A stretch of DNA of 64,000 bases. Origin: Archilochus colubris. Its lineage: Eukaryota; Chordata; Aves; Apodiformes; Trochilidae. Shown here in pieces: positions 1-12,473 of this stretch (position 1 is the stretch's first letter; each line of letters begins with the position of its first letter). The stretch is from assembly GCA_023079485.1 (NCBI GenBank), contig CM041084.1:102714467-102778466 (forward strand). Reading direction: 5' to 3'. The notes under the pieces are model-generated. The model ran no database searches. It was not told where the DNA came from and saw only the letters and a program-made list of their open reading frames with translations. The translations under genes and the position numbers were made by a program.

Positions 1-485
1 AAGTACAAAACAGAGAATATGTCTTGGCTGATCTGGGAAATATTTTTTTCCTTAAATGAAAAGATGATAAAAAGCTCTGTGACAGCTTTGGGTGTTATTT
101 GGTGAGACAGGCCTGCTGCTACACAAGTTTTTCCTTTGCAAACTGTAATGCCTTTTTCCTTCAAAAGTCAGATTTCAGCCTTTTATATATGCATTTATCA
201 TCAAGTTGCTGAATGAAATATGTTCACTTGAAATTAAATTCTGATTAGAAATCAGTTACCTTGCTCAGGACCCAGTTTCATGGAGGATTTGTACATAGGA
301 TTTATTCTCCCAGCAACAGATTTGGACTTGTAATCCTTTGTATTACAAAACATCTTCTAATCTGTAATCAAGTGGAGTCCACTTGATTTTGTCTTTTAAT
401 TGAATAATCACATATTTTGGTTTACAGCCTGCTGTGATTTTGATCAAATAACATCCCTTTCAGTACCTAATTTCCTCAAAGTATC

Positions 486-595
486 TCTTTTTTTTACTTC
501 TTTTTCATGTAATCATAAAAGGATAATATATGACAAATGAGAATAATTTTTTTTACTTTTTTTTCATGTAATCAGAAAAGAATAATATATGACAA
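486..595. repeat. 59-bp tandem duplication, two copies
   Basis: Two adjacent copies of one unit are visible. Each runs from a T tract through 'catgtaatca' to 'aataatatatgacaa'. The shared 'tgacaa' occurs at 531-536 and 590-595, which sets the period at 59 bp. The copies differ by a few substitutions and by T-tract length. This is a simple local duplication, probably by slippage or unequal exchange. No gene is involved. Confidence 0.85.
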
Positions 596-1524
596 TGTGT
601 GGCAAAGAAAAAATATACTTGTCTGTAGTGCCCACATCTGACATATAAAAATCACTCAGCATAGATGGCAACTTCCTGTTGCACTGAAGACCAATACTGT
701 TCTAAGCTTTAGCTCAGCTGATATTTACTGGTTTGGCTGATGTTAATGTCAAAGCCAAGGATAAACTAATGAGTGGAGCTATTTTACCAATTCATCATGC
801 AGCAACTTACCCAATTAATGATTCACTGACTCACTTGGGGACTTCCCTTTTTACAGCAGTGGTATACAGAGACAAATAAAAAAGATTACTTTATAGAGAC
901 ATTTATGAATTTTCCAGTCCTATATTGTTTTAAAAGGAAAAAAATATGGAAGGAATGCCCCCAAAACAAATGATCAAAAGACCCCACTCACATCCACAAA
1001 TCCACAAACTAAAATCCCTACTTACTTCTCTCTCTCTCAAAGCTTCGAACACAACTGGGAAAGCTGTGACACTGCCTTGAGATATGAGTTCTGCAGAACC
1101 GATAGCTGAATCACAACATGACCTTTTTAATATTTCAGAAAGAGAGACAGGCAGGTCAGAAGCAAGCCAGGTTGCTGAAGTGGGGCTGCAATCAGCCCTT
1201 TCCCTGTCCTGCACTGCTCAGGGTGTGCCAGGCAAACACCCTCCGTGGCACAGTGCTGGGCTCCCTGCACACAGCACCGCCCCACAGCTGGGGCTGTGGA
1301 TTTGTGGACGTATCACCAGCTCACTTACCTGCACTGCCTTCTTCTACATTTCCAGTCCATGATGGGGGAAGGCCATTTCTCTCCATGCCTGTGCCCTGGG
1401 GAGCAAACGGGATCAGAGTGATGGAAAGTATCCACAAGAGAGTAACCTCCTCATTTCAATGACTAGAAAAGTCCTGCTTTATCTTCAAACTGCCTGCTAG
1501 CTTTTTAAAAGAAAACATAAAACT

Positions 1525-1595
1525 TGTTTTTTTTGGTTTTTTGTTTGGTTGGGTTTTTTTGTTTTGTTTTGTTTTGTTTGTTTTGGTTTTTTTTA
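1525..1595. repeat. T/G-rich low-complexity tract, (TTTTG)n-like
   Basis: An impure run of TTTTG, TTTGG and T blocks, with four regular GTTTT units around 1561-1579. Tracts of this type are common in bird genomes. It carries no coding signal. Confidence 0.85.
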
Positions 1596-3214
1596 AGCAG
1601 AGTTGAGATTCTGCCATTGCAGGGCTCCAAAAGTGAGTTCTAGAATGTATATGGCTCAAATGTGTTTTTTTTTTATCCAAAGCATATGCAGGCATTGCCA
1701 GATGTTATAGTGAGGTAGATCTGTTATTGCAAACTTCTGTAGTGTTATTTTGCAAGGCAATTCCACTCAGCAGGCTAGAAATGGGTGTATTTCAGGATTA
1801 GGTTAGGTGGCAAACTAACACTGAAGAATTCCCTGTAAATGGAAAGCTGTCTTGTCTAGCTGCCTCAGGTTTGCAAAAGCTGTTAAAAAAAACAGTACAG
1901 ACAACTGCCACACCCTGTATTTAATTGAGCATACTCAGAGTTCCTCAGTCTTAATGAAACAAGATTTTGCAGAAATTTTTGCAACTCATTATATAGGGGC
2001 ATTGAGGAGAAGATGCAGTTTTCCTTCCAATCTTGGGCTTTCCTGCTACTCTGGAGCAGCTTTGAATTGTAAATTTAGTTGGAATGGACTCAGGTTCCTC
2101 AAATTTGCTATACTGTACCCAGAAACAGTGTGGAACAGTGTGGAATTTTTTCAAGTTCAAATGAAGAAGCAAGTCTGAATGTTAAGTATAATTTCACAGG
2201 TGAAAAGTTGAAATGAGCATCAATATTAAGTCATTAAATATACAGCATATAAAAATTGTGATACACTATAAAATTAGAAGTTTGAGAAAGCAAAAGAATT
2301 TTTAGAAATAAATAAATGAATTATAAAAGCAGGATTAAATCCCTTTATTGTTATTTGATAGGTATTGGTTCAGACTTGAGGAAGACCAGTAAACAACATC
2401 CTCTAGGTTAGAGAAAAAAAGTGTAAATTTTCAACATTGAAAAACAGATAATAAGACTCTCTAAGCATAAATTTGTCTCTAAAAATACTACTGAAGGAAT
2501 ATACTTCATCCTAGCATCATCCAAGAATATGTTCCTGATGAAAGAAAACCAACATGGTAAGAATCCTATGACAGTATTCTCAGTCCTCATAATGGAATTA
2601 AGAATAACATCCTGTAACTAGAGATATATTATTACTAGATGTGGGATTTCAAGTGGAACAGTTAATTGCTCTGACATTGCCTGCTCTTTTTTCCCCCTTT
2701 TTTCCTATTCTTAAAAACCCCACCTTAAATGAAGAGATAAATTCCAGCCTTGTTTGTGTCTTTGCCACAAGCCTTGTCTGCTCCTTAGGATCATAGTTCA
2801 GGGCTCTTATTTCATCCCTAATGTACTTAACAGCCTTTTTGTCAGGGTTGCCAAACTCTCAATGAAGTTTATTTCCCCTCAGCTCCTTTCAGTCTGATAT
2901 TGCTGGAAGAGGTCACTTTACATCCTAAGTTAGAACAAACCTGACAGCACAGTACTAGCGTGCTGAGGCACCATGGTGCCACTGTTCACTTTCACACAAG
3001 AGTAATGATGCTGGGAATTATATGGTAGCAAGGACTCACATCCCACTTCAGTTATGGAGATGAGAAGCAGCTACAGAGTGTGATGTGTAATGCTGGGGGC
3101 AGCAGGAAAGTGTCCTGCTTTCCACTGCTTTAGGTGTAGCTTCCTTGAGCTGAGAATGGGCTCAGGGTGAGCATGGACCACTTGGACCACAGTCCTATCC
3201 TATAACCATAGAAA

Positions 3215-3580
3215 GAATCAAAGAATCATAGAACCATCATGGCTGGAAAAGGCCTTCAAGGTCATTGAGTCCAATCACCATTTTTACAGCTCCTTAACCA
3301 CTAATTCATCTCAAAAAGCACCATATCTACCCATTTTTTAAATACCTCCGGGGATGGCAACTCCGCAGGGCAACCTGTCCAAATGCTTCATCACCCTTTC
3401 AGTGAATGAATTTTTCCAAATATTTAATTTGAACCTCCCCTGGTGCAACCTGAATCCATTACCTCTTGTACTATCACTAGGACCTAGGGAGAAGAGGCCA
3501 ACATTTGCCTCACTACAGCCTCCTTTCAGGTAGTTGTAGAGGTCAATAAGGTCTCACTTCAACTTCCTAATGTCCACTAA
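3215..3580 (-). mobile_element. CR1 LINE, 5'-truncated 3' fragment
   Basis: The plus strand begins with two imperfect terminal octamers ('aatcaaag', 'aatcatag') and continues with 'ggctggaaaaggcc', 'gagtccaatca' and the reverse complement of the CR1 ORF2 C-terminal region. Read on the minus strand this is the end of CR1 ORF2 plus the short 3' UTR, so the element was inserted in minus orientation and truncated at its 5' end near 3580. CR1 is a non-LTR retrotransposon, and most copies are 5'-truncated in this way. The frame is broken by substitutions, so no protein is expected. The family assignment is firm, the exact subfamily is not. Confidence 0.88.
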
Positions 3581-6500
3581 TGAGTGGACTTTAACTGCAA
3601 CAGCAGGCTGTTGCCATCCTAAAAATCAACTTTAAACAGGCAGCTTCATGTACTCGCTGCCTAAGATGTAGTAAGTAGTTGAATGGAGCTCTAAAATGGC
3701 AAAGAAGTAAGCAGCTTGTTGAATGAAAAACAGGAGATGGATACTCTCCAAAAGAAACAGATCACACTGATGAGTTCTGAGATTTGCTGGAAAAAAAAAT
3801 CCAAAATTTGGCATGTTCTTCTTTACTACTATACGTGCCTCTAAAAGAAAGCATTACAAATATTCCTGTGTGGAAGCTTTAGTAAAACAAAATTTTTGTT
3901 CACAATTGCTACTGGCTTTTCAATTGTGTTTCCTTATTTCCTTCCATATGCAGCCTCACACTTTCAAAAGTTATTTTAAATAATTGCTTCCATGGTTTTT
4001 TTGTTTATTTAAACATGCAAATAAGCAAACAAAAACAGATATCATGAATTTCTGTCATGTAAATGGCAAAATTGTGAATGCTCCCAGTGCTGAATATCAT
4101 ATCAGTAACATCTGCCATGACTACCTTGCTGTCCTTTTCTGTAAAGATAAGTCATCATGCAGAAAGGAAGAATATCTTTTAAAGTGAATAAAGAAAGGAT
4201 ATACTTATGATAGTGTAATACTCAACCCTTTTTCTTTGAAAATTCTCAGGGAAGGGAAGATGTAAAGAACAGAAAGAAATTCTATTATCTGTTTGTGGAA
4301 CAAGACAATTAATATATTTGCCACCATCCTGGAGAAACAACGGTTAAAAAAAATGTTTAGAAAGTCAAGAGCTAAAAAATGTCAGGCTTTTACAACAGGA
4401 TTTTGAAAAATCATGAGGTATTTGTTCTTTCAAAGTGTTCTTTAAAATTTATATATGTCTGCTCTGTTGCTCATCAGATTGCAGACGAAGGACATAAATA
4501 GTTTAAAAGAACCCCTCTGGTCTTTTAAAAGGTGAGACAGAAGTCTTATTTATTCCTCAGAAAAAAAGCTTTGCAACTATGACAAGCACCAGTAGAGACA
4601 GCAGTAAAAAATCTGACTGGACAGAAAAATTAATCTAGGCTTTTTACAGCACTGGAGTCCTCATTCTTCACTGACTGAAAAGATATTCTGGTTTGCAAAC
4701 CTAACTGCAGGTGTTCACATGGCTCATGCAAAGGCATTTGTTCACCTTCACTAGAGCACTGGGGACCTAGGTCCTTTGTGGATAACCTTGGTGTTTCCTC
4801 CAAATTTTCCAAGAAAAAAAGCTTTTGAAATAAGCTAGCAAAGGTGATTTAGCTCATTATACTGTTGCTGCATGGTCTTTCTTGCCCTCTCTGTATTGTC
4901 TCTGCCAGTTGCTATTACCTGTCAGGCCACTCTCTTCTCAGGCAAGAGCACGGAAAAATGCACTTATTCCTCCTTTCCCTAAGAAGTGTGTAACAGCTTT
5001 AGGGTAATGGAATCACCTTCAGTGGTGGGTGCTGTGGTGCCTTTACTCCCCATCCCACCTTCAAAGTCTGTCAAAACTATGGCTAGGATACCCATAGCTG
5101 TGTTTCTGGTACACACACTTTGCATTCAAGATAGACTGAAAGCACTTAGTTATTTCACATAAATCTCTACATCTTACCATTGCATCTCATATAAAAATTT
5201 ATGAGTGGAGCCAAGCAGAATGAACAGACTCCTCACAGAAATGTATTAATTTATGTGAGGGAAAGAAATGACATCAGATTACTATGAATATATTATATTT
5301 AAGTGCTGATAGAGTCTAAAACATGAGCAAACTGAGTTCCATTATAAAACATGCACAAAGTCACAGTATCTGAAAGCCATACTTAGTTTTCAGTACCCAG
5401 ATCTCTCACTAGTATAAAAAAGGGGGAAGTTGCAAAATAAAAAAAAAAATCCTAAAATTGGAATCAAGTGAATCCAAGGATAATGTATGAAGCTTAGTAT
5501 TGTATATGTTCAACATGAGCTCAGCATGAGAGTGTTTTGGGATAGTGACAAACTATTCACATTATAATTACAGTTATTGATTTCCCAGAGGAGTAAAGCT
5601 GTATGATGCTCTGCTGTATGTACCTTACAGAGATAATTTCTACAGGAGATCATTAATTCTGCATAAACTTTATTGTAGTTGCACCTGAAGCTCTTTAAAA
5701 TCCTTCATGCTTGAAAGATTAATTGAGCTGGATGGGTCAGGAAATTTAAGCCTCTTTATATGCCCCCCTGCAGGCTCTAACTCTTCTTAAAATCAAGACC
5801 TTCTTTCCATTATTTTCAAGCCACTCAAACTTCATTTTCCCACTTATCAGTTCAATCTGAAGAAATATCAGGTATTTGTCTTTTGTTCTTCTCCATTCAG
5901 AGCTAGATAGAGAGCCCTTGGGTCTTACAGGATCATTATCTTTCCTTTTGCTTGGAGAGAGATTTCATGAGAACCTTTAATTTCTGCCTTGCAAGTTAGG
6001 AAGAACATTCTTCACCCCCAAGATTAGATTTCCAGTATTGTGGTCATCCTTAATGGCAAAAGCTTTGTCACTACAACTTAGGACTAGAGGTACTTTCAAC
6101 CTGGTGTTTAAAGATCTCCAGTCCTCTTTTTCTCACAGAACAAGCTTCACCTCAGAAAAGTGACCTGCTAAAACCAACATCTTGTTTCCACTTGAAGGTG
6201 GCTGTAAAGATCCACTTGAATCTGTATTTCCTTCACCAAAGTGTATGAGTATAGGGCACTGTTTGATGATAAATCTCTTTCAAATTACTTAATTTTTTTT
6301 CCACAAATATTTTACCAAACTATGCAACAAAGCAGTTATATTGTACAGAGAGTAACAGGGACAGATTCACTAGCAATGTCTAAGCATTAAGGCAGATTTA
6401 TGTCTGTGCCACCACAAAACAGTTGGAATATACCTGAAAACTTAGGTGATTTTTATTTTCACAATGTCATAAGAAAGAGCTTGTTTAATAAATAAGGTAT

Positions 6501-7525
6501 TGCACTTAGAAATTAGTCCCTAGTGGAGGCTTTCCCCTATCTTTCTGAAGTTCTTGTCTTCATGATTTTTCTTGTTGAGTTTTTAAAGAAATATCACATT
6601 TACATTTTCAATCTTACAATCTTGCTTTCTCTCAACTACTTCAAACTCTTAATGCATGTGGAATGAAATACAAGACTTCTAGCACTAGGCCTCAGCAGCC
6701 AGAAAATTTCAGTCTATGTAAGACAGGTGGATATTGTTAATAGCTGAAGTTACTGATGCAATAAAGACTCTGGACCAATTCACACCAACATAAATTACTG
6801 GCTGCACTTATTAAAATGTTCATTTGTTGTTTAATGATGGATTTAAATAATAATTTATCTAGTTTAATATCTTATTAAAAATTTAAGAGATACATGCTTG
6901 GCCATTAATTTATGCATTACCAGAGATAAAATGTAAGGAGATAAATTCAGGTAAATGTATGTGAGTAGGGACCTTAATCATACTAATGTCTCTCCAGTCA
7001 GTCTCAGGGCTCTGCCTGCCAAAACCTGGGAGCCTAAAATAGGAAATAATCCACAGATCACAGGGTAATATTACATCTTAAATGTCTTCATCAAAATACT
7101 TCTGATGCCTTTTAACTGACCAAAATCAAATAATTTTTTTGGAGGACTTAGAAGTACTTTTCTCAGAGAAGAAATAGAGATTTAGCACTGTTGCAAAAAG
7201 AAGGAAATCCCCCTTGGAAGTATCTGGCAAGCAGACCTCTCTGATAAGTACCCATCTGTTTGGCTGGTAGTGGTGAAGAGGCCATAAGGAAACTGTGGTG
7301 AATCCATTGGCAAGTTACCTGGAGGTGGTCAAAACCCTGTGATTAATGGTGATGAATGCATTTCTTCAAAAGTTGGGAGAGAGTATGAGAACTGCAAAAT
7401 GGCACAGTTTGCCATTGACTTGACATTCCTTAAATGAAGCTTAGGATGAGAATAAAGATGAAAGAACTGATGTTTTCAGCCCAGGTGGATGTAGAAATGA
7501 AATTTAGGTTAAGCAATGGAAGTTA
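3581..7525. other. Non-coding sequence with one possible MIR relic
   Basis: I find no gene here. The block is AT-rich and mostly unique. A possible MIR-type relic lies at 5322-5410. The interval 6790-6960 is dense in TAAT and ATTTA motifs and could be a regulatory or conserved non-coding element, but that is only a compositional impression. Confidence 0.55.
5322..5410 (-). mobile_element. Possible MIR-type SINE relic
   Basis: The order 'gagcaaactgag', then 'gcacaaagtcacag', then 'cagtacccagatct' follows the reverse complement of the MIR core: a reversed 'ctcagtttcctc', then 'cttgcccaaggtcacac', then 'aacccagg'. MIR is an ancient tRNA-derived SINE of amniotes that survives in birds only as scattered old copies. 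Divergence is high and this is the weakest of the MIR calls in the window. Confidence 0.35.
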
Positions 7526-7527
7526 AA

Positions 7528-7662
7528 TACCCTGGAGGTATTTATAGATGTGTAGACTTGGTTTAGGGACCTGGTTTAGTGGTGGACTTGGTTGTGCTAG
7601 ATTAACAGTTGGACTGGATAATCTTAAAAGTCTTTTCCAACCAAAAAAAATTCTATGATTAA
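7528..7662 (+). mobile_element. CR1 LINE 3' end, plus orientation
   Basis: The series 'ctggaggtatttatagatgt', 'tggtttagtggtggacttgg', 'gttggactggataatctta' and 'cttttccaacc', ending in 'attctatgatt', follows the last bases of CR1 in the sense direction. Only the very end of ORF2 and the 3' UTR remain. A single terminal octamer is left and an A run interrupts the end. There is also a short local echo of 'ggtttag' near 7560-7580. Confidence 0.85.
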
Positions 7663-7664
7663 GT

Positions 7665-8218
7665 GAGAGCATAACTAATACCCACTGCTCTAGCACTTGC
7701 CTAGCAATTCAAGAATATTGCTAAATGAAATAATTTGAAGACAGCATGAAAAAAGTGATGGTAACTTTATGAAGACTAAGGCTGTCTTAGTGGTTTTGTA
7801 CTCCCGTAATACATAAACCTAGAGCAGCAGTCTTCCTGCCAGTCTTCCTTCCTTGGTCCCTAACCTAAAAGAGATTAAACTGTGAAGGACAGCATTGCAA
7901 TGTTAATGATTTTCTTAGGATATCCTTAATTTTTTGCTCATATTTTGCCTAGTTGCACTGAGTCTCCAGCTGCCCATCGCAGTCTTGCATGCCCACGTGT
8001 CTGCTTGGTCGCTGCAGCTGAACACCCTGCAGAAGTGCTGGGTGACCTCTGGCTGAGCCACCCCTGGCCACCATGCACAAATGGTAAAGGGAAGGTACAC
8101 GCTCTCCTCCAATACATGGGACTCACACATTTTGCTCATCACAGTGCCACAGAAACTGCCTCCACCAAAACCTAACAGACTGTAAGTTTAATTGACCTAT
8201 TCTATCTATCCTGCTACA
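7665..8218. other. Non-coding sequence, GC-richer segment
   Basis: The part at about 7950-8170 has raised GC content and overlapping open frames on both strands. None resembles a known protein, and having several open frames in the same place is what a stop-poor GC patch gives by chance. I see nothing else. Confidence 0.5.
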
Positions 8219-8220
8219 TG

Positions 8221-8395
8221 ATAGAATCAGAGACTAGTTTGGGTTGGAAGGGACCTTAAAGATGATGACTTTCTGACCTTCCTGCCATGCGCAGTGACAC
8301 CTCCCATTAGACCAGGTACTCAAAGACCCATCCAGCCTTGAACACATGAAGCTAGTGGGCAGCCACAGCTTCCAGTGTCTCATCTTCCTCCTCTT
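8221..8395 (-). mobile_element. CR1 LINE 3' fragment
   Basis: The plus strand starts with 'atagaatcagag', then 'gtttgggttggaagggacc' and the motifs 'tgccatgcgcagtgacacct' and 'ccagccttgaacac'. These are the reverse complement of the 3' end of a CR1 subfamily whose antisense reads 'gccatgggcagggacacc'. It is the same subfamily type as the copy at 14.24 kb. The copy is short, about 175 bp, and non-coding. Confidence 0.87.
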
Positions 8396-8399
8396 TGTT

Positions 8400-11284
8400 G
8401 CTTGGGTTTGTTTCTTGTATATGCAGAACCAGTTTTTGCAGAAGGTTCCTGATGTAAAAGCGAAGTGATGCAGATAGTGACAGCATAGCCTTATAACATT
8501 TTATAACATGGGAGGGTTCATGCAACAGCAGTGAATGTTTTCCCTCTCTGTAATTTCGGGCAGCTGTCTTTTATGTAGTGTATTTTATACAGGTTTTTAG
8601 TTAATCTTCACCTGACAAAGACTCGAATATGGATCTCAAGGGATAAATCAATAAAAAAAGGATCATAGTCTTAAATTCTATCATGCAATTCATGAAACAG
8701 CATGAGCTGCATAATAAACTGCATTATGAAACTCAGAAACAGAAAAGCCCAGTTCAGCATGTTCAACAATAGAAGAGTGCACATAGCACTTAGCAATTTA
8801 TTGCTGTTCAATAGAAATTTAACTGTTGTTAAAGTGACAAACATTAAATATAATGTGAGAAAGTAAAAAATTGTACCCACCAAACCAAATTTATTCCTTC
8901 TATATTATTCTTTTGTCTTCTTAAGTCACTAATATCACAAGAAGCTGCATAGTTCATGCACTTATTATGACTACAGCTCCATGAAACTTTCCATCAAATT
9001 CAGAACTTAATCTGCTGTTTGTTAACTTCTATGATAAAACTACATGTACCTAATTATATTGGACAATACAAAAAATAAGGAATCAAAGCAAATGGAGTTT
9101 GATATATTGCAAATATTAGGTTCCCCAATTCAGTGTATTTTTTAAGTTTTGGTAATAAGAGGAACAAAAAGAACTGTGTTGATGTTTAGGAGGCTCTTTT
9201 TTGATAGAATCAAATTCTCCCCTGGAAGCTTTATTACCTATATTAAAAAGCAGGAAGAAAGCAGATTCTTTTGCACCTGAAGCGAATGTAATCTAGACTG
9301 ACTGAACTCTGTGAACTTCTGCCTATTTCCAGAAGAGAGGGGTCTTTATATATCTTTATTCCTGCTTATTTTTGTATGTCTGTCATTTTGTACTGCTGGA
9401 TCTGTCAAAGGTAAGGAGCTTAACAGAATATATGGGGTTTTTTCCTCTGCCATCATCTATGGAATTAACTTAGAAGTAATCCAGTAGCAGCAGTAGTCCA
9501 TGATAATTTGATTAATACTGAGTTCTTGGTATTTACACAATATTTCTGGTTCACAGTACTTCACTCATCAGTCTGTGTTACTGTAGGGACCATTAGAAAT
9601 CTTCCCGATGCTGTTTAATGTCTACTTTTACATTTGCACTTTTGTCTTAGAGAAAAGATATATTGAGAGGGGTAAAAAAAAAAATAATAAAATCTCTGTC
9701 ATTTATCTAGACAGCTCAACAATGTATTCTAAGATGGATGACCTGAGTGAAATAAATCTTTTTCAGCAAATGAGTTTTTATCCATCTTTCAGCTAATTCC
9801 AAAACCTAAATACGAAACCCAGTTCTCAGGGACTCTGTGATTTGTGACTCCATAAGCCAACAAATGGATTAAAATGAAATATAAATATCGAGACTCACAG
9901 GAGTCAATTTATCCATTAGAAAAAGAACATTTTTCTTACTGTCCACGTTGGAAACAGCTTGACTTCTGATCATATTGCTGTTAATATCTCTGGTATCTTC
10001 AGAAGAACATCCCCATGAGCAGAGTGAGATCCTTGGAGAAATGCAAGGTGTTGCCTCAAAAACCCAATATTCTTTAATTCTTTTGTTCTTCTGTTTCTTT
10101 ATTATATTTTTATGAGCATGTTCCCAACACAGCTGCTTCCAATGACTACTACTGTGATAGTAATACAAAAAACCCAGAAGTCCTTAACAATTTAGACATT
10201 TGCTGATCAAAGCCAAGATATTAAACTCCATACTCAAAAAAACCCAAACCCCCAAAACAAAAAAGCCCACAAATAGTTTGGCTCAGACAGTTTCTGAGAT
10301 GCTTGTGTTAGATATCCTAGTAAGATTCTTTGCTCTGTAAGAGAATTTTCCCTTCTTGCAGTAATTAGGTCCCAGGTAAATTCCTTCTGTTTTTCTTTGC
10401 AAAATGTATTGCATTATTACCATTTGGAAGACAGCAGAGCTCTATGTTATGGACACATTTCTCCAACAAATGAAAGTCTGTATTTCTCTGGATGGAGCTG
10501 CTGGAAAGCACTTCCACTGACAGCAACACAAAGTGCATTATAGCTTTATAATTAACAGGCTATAACACCTCATGCTTGTTAGAATGATCTTTGATTCTAG
10601 GGCTTGTTTTTTCACTACAGAAGAAATTTCTTTTAATCAGAGCGGTGCAGTGTTAAGTAATACAGAAATAGCACAAGAAACTTATTCCAGGAGTCTTCAC
10701 ATCCTCTTCAGGTGGGGATAATCCTTCATAACCAACTTCAGTTCACCACTGTAATTGTTTACATCTCAGAGGAGCAGAGGCCTCATACCTGTAGTTGTGA
10801 TGTATCTTTCGGAGGAAGGAGAGAAGCTAGATGTGCCCTTCAGTTTACCATTTCTACTTACTAGCTCAAGGCAGCCCCTAATCAGTATGTACATTACACT
10901 TCAAGGGTACCAAACTCTTGACAAGAGAAGGCTGAGAGCCTCCCACAGGTACTCTGAGTCACCCTGCTTTCCCAGGCTGAAGCTGCTTAAGTACGTGCTC
11001 TGGTGATGAACAAATAAGGGAGCAGCTGAGTCAAAAAAACCAACCATGAGGCTCCTTTTTTCTCTTTTACTCAGAAAGGCCTTTAGCACTGGGGAACAAC
11101 TTACAGTTCTAGCATGGATTCACGTCATACTTCTTCATATAGCTTATGTAATGATGAGTGTCTGAAGAGTCCTTTTGTGTGAAAGGAGTGGGGAAGACTG
11201 GATCCCCCAGCCATTCTGAGCGGAGCAGAGCCCTTAGAAAGGGTGGTCTACTCAGAGAGGTGAACCTCCCAAGACACATGGAGG
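8400..11284. other. Non-coding AT-rich sequence
   Basis: No gene and no clear repeat larger than short A or T runs. Open frames on either strand are short and lack domains. A run of A-rich sequence with CCC interruptions lies around 10235-10265. Confidence 0.55.
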
Positions 11285-11344
11285 CAGAATCATAGAGTCA
11301 GAATCATTTTTGTTAGAGAGGACTTTTAAGGTCAAGTCAAATCA

Positions 11345-11593
11345 TTAATCTAGAACAGCTGAGCCCACACTAAGCACCACGTCTAGATAGCTTTTAAATA
11401 CCTTCAGGGATGGTGACTCCCCTACTTCTCTGGTCAGCCTGTTCCAGTGCCTGACAACCCTTTCAGAGAAGAATTTTTTCCTAATATCCAATCTAAACAT
11501 TCCCAGGCACAACATGAAGTAATTTCCTCTTGTTCTATCAATTGTTGCTAGGGAGAAGAAATCAAATCCTGCCTGGGTACATCCTCCTCTCAA
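11345..11593 (-). pseudogene. CR1 ORF2 C-terminal remnant
   Basis: An open stretch of 82 codons gives the last part of a CR1 ORF2 product. It contains 'LDIRKKFF', 'RHWNRL' and '[15 protein letters not shown]', which match the conserved C-terminal tail of bird CR1 ORF2. In an intact element ORF2 encodes an endonuclease and reverse transcriptase that copies CR1 RNA at the target site. Here only the tail after the catalytic domain is left, and the frame differs from that of the upstream piece. It is a dead fragment with no start codon of its own significance. Confidence 0.85.
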
Positions 11594-11703
11594 GTAGTTG
11601 TAAAGGGCAATAAGGTCTCAGCTTCAGCCTCCTTTCCTCCACTCGAAAAAACCCCAGTTCCCTCAGACACTGCTCAGAAGACTTGTGTTCTACACCCTTC
11701 ACA

Positions 11704-11904
11704 TCAGCTGCTGTTCTTGGTACACACATCAGCACATAAATGTCTTTTTGTAGTGAGAGGCCCAAAACTGAACACAATAGCTGAGGTGCAGTGCTCCCTA
11801 GTCCTGCTGGCCACACTGTTTCTGATACAAGCCAGGATGCTGTTGGTCTTCGTGACCACCTGGTCACACTGCTGGCTCATATTCAGAGGCCTGCTGACCT
11901 GCAC
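11704..11904 (-). pseudogene. CR1 ORF2 fragment, post-catalytic part
   Basis: The stretch 'MSQQCDQVVTKTNSIL' followed by 'CIRNSVASRTRE' is the conserved CR1 segment downstream of the RT catalytic core. It lies in a different frame from the C-terminal remnant at 11345-11593, which shows at least one frameshift between them. Just upstream (minus strand, about 11965-12030) the codons for 'MRFNKTNFQVLYLGHNN' are also readable, another well-known CR1 block. Confidence 0.82.
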
Positions 11905-12194
11905 CTACCTATCCTTTTCCTCCAGGCAGATTTCCATCCACTCTTCCCCAAGCCTGCAGCATTGCATGGGGTTGTTGTGGCCCAAATACAGGACCTGGAA
12001 GTTGGTCTTGTTGAACCTCATACAATTATCCTCAGCTCATTGACTGTAGATTGAGGTAGCATTTTCTAACCTCCAGTTAACTGGGACTTCCCAAGTTTGC
12101 CATAACTGCCAGCAAATTATAAAAAAATGAACTTCTGTCAGCTCCTGCAGTACCTTTGGGTAGATTCCATCCAGCCCCATAAACTTCTGTGTGT

Positions 12195-12386
12195 TTATGT
12201 GATTAGCAGGTTGCTAAACATTTCCCCTTGAATTATGGGAACTTCATTCTGGTTCCCATTCCTGTCTTCCAGCTCAGCTGGCTGGGAACCCAGAGAACAA
12301 TTGGCCTTACTTTTAAAGACTGAGACAAAGATGGTGTTAAGCCCCTCCGCTTTTTCCTCATCTTTTGTCACTACATTTCCCATCAT
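12195..12386 (-). pseudogene. CR1 ORF2 fragment upstream of RT core
   Basis: The 63-codon open stretch includes 'EEKAEGLNTIFVSVF', 'QPAELEDRNGNQNEVP' and 'IQGEMFSNLL', which correspond to the CR1 ORF2 linker between endonuclease and reverse transcriptase. The next recognisable element sequence (about 12080-12110) corresponds to the start of RT, after which the element jumps to its 3' half. Substitutions and stops make it non-functional. Confidence 0.82.
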
Positions 12387-12473
12387 ATTCTTCTTAGCCC
12401 TCTGTTTGCTGTTAATGAATTCATAGAAACACTTTTTATTGTCTTGTGCTGCAGTCCTTCTTCAATTTTCTGA

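Larger units (their letters stand above)
1..3210. other. Non-coding AT-rich sequence
   Basis: I see no gene in this block. Short open frames exist on both strands, but none has a recognisable domain or a convincing start, and they overlap each other. The only structured items are a 59-bp tandem duplication near 486-595 and a T/G-rich tract at 1525-1595. The part from about 1140 to 1400 is richer in G and C than its surroundings, but I could not link it to a gene or a repeat family. Confidence 0.6.

Noticed and set aside
11717..12054. Plus-strand open frames of 87-108 codons
   Set aside because: They lie antisense to CR1 ORF2 coding sequence and have no independent support.
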